Origin: CBCXVS01 sp965178525
GTDB taxonomy: Bacteria > Tectomicrobia > Entotheonellia > Entotheonellales > Entotheonellaceae
Assembly (NCBI GenBank): GCA_965178525.1
Contig: CBCXVS010000295.1
Span: 1 to 9,109 of the forward strand
DNA: 9,109 nucleotides
Direction: 5' to 3'
Position numbers and translations under genes: made by a program
In this document: piece by piece, positions 6,735 to 9,109 of the stretch
Position numbering within the stretch: the stretch's first letter is position 1
How the letters are laid out: the number at the start of each line of letters is the position of its first letter
Notes under the pieces: model-generated
What the model saw: only the letters and a program-made list of their open reading frames with translations
Databases searched by the model: none
Told to the model about the DNA's origin: nothing

Positions 6735-6820
6735 TCACCTCTGTCAAGGCGTTGCAGGTATTTCCGGAAGAGGTGATGGGAGAAGGGACAGGTCATGCAT
6801 GACGATTGGCGATCGTTCCC
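6735..6820. terminator. Structured convergent intergenic region, possible bidirectional terminator
   Basis: Between the convergent stops of the SDR and PPOX genes are several inverted repeats. These are an 8-bp perfect pair tcacctct/agaggtga (6735-6742 and 6769-6776), a 12-bp palindrome gtcatgcatgac (6792-6803), and a bulged pairing of ggagaaggga with tccctctcc. None is followed by a clear T-run, so a factor-independent terminator is only a possibility. Confidence 0.3.
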
Positions 6821-6827
6821 TCTCCTC

Positions 6828-7250
6828 TCATTCCTGTCGTGGCCGTCTGACATAGATGCGCTCAGGCACGACGATCACCGCGGCACGCCGCTCCTTACGT
6901 ATGACCCGATCGTAGGTATCCCAGTCATCGTGCGTGCCGCCTGCAACCACATAGAGTTCCCGCAGTAAGCGCCGCATGGTTTCCGGGTCGGTATGGTCCC
7001 ACGAGTAGAGACGCGCTTGGCCTTCCACGGTAATCCAATACGGTCCGTTGTGAAGGGTGACGGTACAGGCTGGATTGCGCTTGAGATTATACTCCTTGAG
7101 CGATTGCCCGGCCGTGGTAAAGCCCACACCGTCGCCATAGATACCCACATTCACCAAGGTGCTCTGGATGGCGCCGGAGGGTCTGATGGTACTGACCACT
7201 GCATACGGCTGTTGTTTCAGCATCGCTGCGACATCGGCAAGAGTCGGCAT
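6828..7250 (-). CDS. PPOX-class (pyridoxamine 5'-phosphate oxidase-fold) flavin/F420-dependent oxidoreductase
   Basis: The predicted 140-aa protein begins MPTLADVAAMLKQQPYAVVSTIRPSG. It has the split-barrel pattern of the PPOX family: AVVSTIRPSGAIQSTLVNV (17-35), VGFTTAGQSLKEYNLKRNPACTVTL (42-66) and YWITVEGQARL (71-81). The length and order match the short F420/FMN-binding PPOX group typified by Rv1155-like proteins. Members bind F420, FMN or heme and reduce or oxidise small organic molecules. The cofactor cannot be chosen from sequence alone, and no F420 biosynthesis gene is in view. The start is supported by AAGG 5 nt upstream of the ATG. It appears to be a single-gene unit downstream of the TA pair. 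Confidence 0.82.
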   Translation of the reverse strand: MPTLADVAAMLKQQPYAVVSTIRPSGAIQSTLVNVGIYGDGVGFTTAGQSLKEYNLKRNPACTVTLHNGPYWITVEGQARLYSWDHTDPETMRRLLRELYVVAGGTHDDWDTYDRVIRKERRAAVIVVPERIYVRRPRQE

Positions 7251-7279
7251 AGCTCCCTTTCTCTTAGATCACAACTACA

Positions 7280-7729
7280 TCATGTGCACTGGCGTGTAGC
7301 TGACCAGTAGTCGCCGATCCATCGGACAAACGGCAGCCGTTCCTTGACTGCGTTATAGAGCCGGCGATCCCCTGTCCAGAGGTCAAGGCTGTGGGTTTGT
7401 GCAGCGGCCAAATAGAGACTGTCGTAGACACTCCGCCGGTACGTGCGGGCAAGTCTGTAAGCGTCTGCTGGCGAGGGGAAATCCAAAAATTCGATATCCA
7501 ACATGTGTAATATCTCAAATGCTTTTTGCCCTTCGGCTTCCGTCAGCCGTCCAATGCTGACCGCTTTGTTCATCACATTTGCGATTTCATAAGACCAAAT
7601 CCTTGGCGTAACCAAATCAACCGTGCCCGCGATGTAGTCCTGTAGCATGTCCAATGCCTGCACCGTGTCCGGTTCATCCGAGAGTTGCCATTTGGCGGAG
7701 GTGCTGGCATCAATAACGATTCTAGACAC
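7280..7729 (-). CDS. vapC: PIN-domain toxin, VapC-type ribonuclease
   Basis: This 149-aa protein has the four conserved acidic residues of the PIN active site in order: Asp7 in VIDAST, Glu48 in SYEIANV, Asp103 in SVYDSLYLAAA and Asp121 in TGDRRLYNAV. These bind Mg2+/Mn2+ for single-strand RNA cleavage. The length is slightly above the usual ~130-145. It starts with GTG at 7729, overlapping the end of the antitoxin gene by 8 bp, which points to translational coupling with the antitoxin made first. No defect is visible in the catalytic set, so the toxin is probably functional. The RNA target is unknown. Confidence 0.9.
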   Translation of the reverse strand: MSRIVIDASTSAKWQLSDEPDTVQALDMLQDYIAGTVDLVTPRIWSYEIANVMNKAVSIGRLTEAEGQKAFEILHMLDIEFLDFPSPADAYRLARTYRRSVYDSLYLAAAQTHSLDLWTGDRRLYNAVKERLPFVRWIGDYWSATRQCT

Positions 7730-8036
7730 GATCGCGTTCCTGCCGATTGACCTCGATTAGCGCCTCAATATCGATGCCACGTCCTGCCACTTTGTGCCGA
7801 AAGGCGATGATGCGATCGACGGCCGCCTGACGATGCGTATACGATGTGGACGGTGTTTGGGATGGTACGGGAGACAGAAGGCTGTGCAAGTCATCTTTGT
7901 CGATTAACACCCTGGCATTGCGTCCTGTGTTGACTTTTTTCGCTGGCAGACTGCCCTGGTAAATCCAGCGTCGTACGGTTGTGGGACTCACATGCAGCAA
8001 GGTCGCCGCTTGGTCGACGGTAAGATATTCGCTCAT
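7722..8036 (-). CDS. Excisionase/MerR-type HTH antitoxin partner of the PIN toxin
   Basis: This 104-aa protein has an N-terminal HTH_17-type domain (residues ~4-50: YLTVDQAATLLHVSPTTVRRWI...GSLPAKKV...VLIDKDDL), a proline/serine/threonine linker (SPVPSQTPSTSYT) and a C-terminal helical tail (AAVDRIIAFRHKVAGRG...EVNRQERDRV). The tail is in the position where antitoxins bind and block their toxin. The start at 8036 has GAGGA 6 nt upstream. The fold differs from the common AbrB, RHH or Phd antitoxins found with VapC. By analogy it should repress its own operon, and a palindrome sits in the leader. Confidence 0.88.
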   Translation of the reverse strand: MSEYLTVDQAATLLHVSPTTVRRWIYQGSLPAKKVNTGRNARVLIDKDDLHSLLSPVPSQTPSTSYTHRQAAVDRIIAFRHKVAGRGIDIEALIEVNRQERDRV

Positions 8037-8059
8037 AGCTAATCCTCATCATTGCATGT

Positions 8060-8076
8060 TATTATCTATGATAATA
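8060..8076. promoter_or_regulatory. Candidate TA operator: 17-bp AT-rich palindrome
   Basis: tattatc-tat-gataata is a perfect inverted repeat (7-bp arms, 3-bp centre) located 24 bp upstream of the antitoxin ATG and just downstream of the candidate promoter. This is the expected place for autorepression by the HTH antitoxin. A second palindrome, tataattata (8087-8096), overlaps the -10 element. Confidence 0.55.
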
Positions 8077-8090
8077 CAAGAAACCCTATA

Positions 8091-8118
8091 ATTATACAAA
8101 GAGGATGACGGCATGTAA
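8091..8118 (-). promoter_or_regulatory. Candidate promoter of the TA operon
   Basis: On the minus strand TATAAT (8096-8091) is a consensus -10. A weak -35-like TTACAT (8118-8113) lies 16 bp upstream. Transcription would start near 8084, leaving a leader of about 48 nt that contains the palindrome. Only the -10 is strong. Confidence 0.45.
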
Positions 8119-8234
8119 CGCGTGCAGCGGGAAAGATATAGAGCAAAAATGCAATTACTATACGCCAAACGTATGCTTTGCGTTAGTGCAACGTATGGTT
8201 CACATTGGCTCAGCGATCGTGCCACACTACACAA

Positions 8235-8239
8235 AGGAG
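8235..8239 (+). promoter_or_regulatory. Ribosome binding site deciding the cupin start
   Basis: AGGAG 5 nt before the ATG at 8245. The frame stays open upstream to a GTG at 8122, but the upstream sequence has AT-rich, non-protein-like composition, so 8245 is preferred. Confidence 0.65.
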
Positions 8240-8244
8240 AGATC

Positions 8245-8664
8245 ATGTCCCAGGTTTTGCGCATCTACAGCGGCGATGATGGCCAGTCGCATATCGAAGC
8301 GGTATCCTTGCCGATGCAGCCCTTCGTCGACACGGAAGGCGCGCACGGAGAGGGCACCCCGTTACAAAATGTGGCGGGTATCACCTTTCGGCTCTCCCCG
8401 CCCGGTTATGTGCTGAGCTGGCACTGCGCCCCACGGCGTCAGTACACGATCACGTTAGCCGGGGAAGCGGAAGTTGAGGTTGGGGATGGGACCGTGCAGC
8501 GCATCGGGCCGGGTGATGTGCTCCTGGCTGAAGATTTGACGGGCCAGGGCCACATCACGCGTGTCGTGGGTAGCGAGCAACGTTTTTATGCGGTCGTACC
8601 GTTGGATGATGCGTCGCCTGGGCGCCATCGGCGCCATCCTCGATGCGTGACGCCACCAGGCTGA
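8245..8664 (+). CDS. Cupin-domain protein with a rearranged C-terminus
   Basis: This 139-aa single-domain cupin contains YVLSWHCAPRRQYTITLAGEAEVEVGDG (55-82, motif 1 region with one His, the classical HxH being reduced to HCAPRRQY) and IGPGDVLLAEDLTGQGHITRVVG (87-109, motif 2 with the late His103). The domain should end at about FYAVVPLDD (residue 122). The last 17 residues (ASPGRHRRHP..., 8611-8664) are Pro/Arg-rich, unlike a cupin, and are antisense to the conserved part of the convergent MutS gene. The gene therefore appears joined to foreign DNA at about 8610-8620, and the tail is accidental. The core looks intact and may bind a metal or small molecule. Its role is unknown. Confidence 0.8.
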   Translation: MSQVLRIYSGDDGQSHIEAVSLPMQPFVDTEGAHGEGTPLQNVAGITFRLSPPGYVLSWHCAPRRQYTITLAGEAEVEVGDGTVQRIGPGDVLLAEDLTGQGHITRVVGSEQRFYAVVPLDDASPGRHRRHPRCVTPPG

Positions 8665-9109
8665 CGATGAGACTATCCCCCGCGGTGTTGGTATTGAGTT
8701 GGGCGACATCGGCTGCCAGGGCATGCAAGTGCGTCGCAAAAATCGCGCGTGTCCCCATCAGGCGGAGGATGCGGACCATATCTTGTGCAATGTAAAAACT
8801 CTCTCCCGCACTGGTGCTGGCCAGGGATTCATTGGGCAAAATCAAGCTATGGCGGGTAGCTTGCGCGAACAGATGACTCAAGCGCTGGGCTTCATCGCCA
8901 AAACGTCCGGTTGCCTTGGCCAGCGTCTCTTCAATCGGGTAGTGTGTATAGATGCTGTCAACCGGGCTGATGCGGGCCTGCACGGCTGGCACCCACAACC
9001 CAGCCTGCGCCAGGATGTGGCATAATCCGACCATCTGCGTGTACGTTGTCTTTCCCCCTTGATTCGGGCCGGTCAGAATCAAAATGCGGCCGTCATGATC
9101 CATATGGAC
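8555..9109 (-). CDS. MutS-related ATPase (domain V), 5' cut by the window and 3' end replaced
   Basis: The frame is open to the right edge, so the internal ATG at 9103 is unlikely to be the true start. Visible motifs are Walker A GPNQGGKTT (about 9070-9044), the Walker B/signature region LILPNESLASTSAGES (about 8845-8798) and FATHLHALA (switch His), followed by SLIVSLVASRIEDGADGAQ. The NESLASTS signature is typical of MutS-related proteins rather than canonical MutS (DExxxGT). After GAQ (about 8618) the reading turns into ATHHPTVRPHKN..., the antisense of the cupin gene, and stops at 8555. The conserved region expected after the ATPase core (PGPPxGxSYA-like) is missing. The gene is truncated by a rearrangement and is probably impaired. 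Confidence 0.8.
   Translation of the reverse strand, partial: VHMDHDGRILILTGPNQGGKTTYTQMVGLCHILAQAGLWVPAVQARISPVDSIYTHYPIEETLAKATGRFGDEAQRLSHLFAQATRHSLILPNESLASTSAGESFYIAQDMVRILRLMGTRAIFATHLHALAADVAQLNTNTAGDSLIVSLVASRIEDGADGAQATHHPTVRPHKNVARYPRHA

Noticed and set aside
5839..6747. 302-aa minus-strand open frame
   Set aside because: Antisense to the SDR gene and rich in Ser, Arg and Thr. The SDR frame has all the Rossmann motifs.
8049..8264. 71-aa open frame on the minus strand upstream of the TA pair
   Set aside because: It covers the TA promoter, the palindrome and the cupin ribosome binding site. Its residues are rich in Cys, Tyr and Ser with no recognisable pattern, so it looks like chance.
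1..9109. tRNA, rRNA or CRISPR array
   Set aside because: No cloverleaf-like sequences, rRNA signatures or regularly spaced repeat-spacer units were seen on either strand.

Overview
The window reads as accessory chromosomal DNA of a bacterium. Genes are tightly packed, many have AGGAG-type ribosome binding sites, two pairs overlap at stop and start, and no introns are seen. The central metabolic block (about 2738-6706) looks moderately GC-rich. The left edge (TPR gene, 200-1400) and the intergenic DNA at 8040-8200 look clearly AT-richer. The lineage cannot be fixed from sequence alone. Split TPP-decarboxylase subunits, MDR and SDR oxidoreductases, a PPOX-fold protein and a MutS-like ATPase would suit an uncultured, metabolically versatile Gram-negative-type lineage such as Tectomicrobia or Proteobacteria, but that is a guess.

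Layout. 1-200: a possible 3' end of a gene, a 9-bp tandem repeat and a perfect 21-bp inverted repeat of the kind seen in REP/RAYT-like or MITE elements. 201-1389 (minus): a decayed TPR-repeat gene broken by an in-frame TAA, with a start-less open stretch upstream. 1390-1635 (minus): a small 81-aa protein. 1698-2601 (minus): an alpha/beta hydrolase gene with a one-base frameshift in a homopolymer. 2602-2737: a divergent control region holding a perfect 20-bp tandem duplication. 2738-3840 (plus): two overlapping genes for the alpha and beta halves of a sulfopyruvate/phosphonopyruvate-decarboxylase-like TPP enzyme. 3830-5733 (minus): an operon of a zinc-independent MDR NADPH oxidoreductase followed by a second alpha/beta hydrolase. 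5915-6706 (plus): an SDR-like protein lacking the classical catalytic Tyr and Lys. 6828-7250 (minus): a PPOX/flavin-reductase-fold protein. 7280-8036 (minus): a toxin-antitoxin pair, VapC-type PIN nuclease with an excisionase/MerR-type HTH antitoxin, with a palindromic candidate operator. 8245-8664 (plus): a cupin. 8555-9109 (minus): the ATPase end of a MutS-related protein. The cupin and MutS genes are joined tail to tail, and each has an abnormal C-terminus read from the other's antisense strand.

How the genes may work together: the 1698-6706 block contains two hydrolases, a 2-oxo-acid decarboxylase-like TPP enzyme, an enone/alkene-type reductase and an SDR. That combination would suit degradation or modification of an organic acid or carbonyl compound, but no substrate can be read from the sequence. 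The TA pair, repeats, pseudogenes and the tail-to-tail junction show that both flanks have been rearranged.
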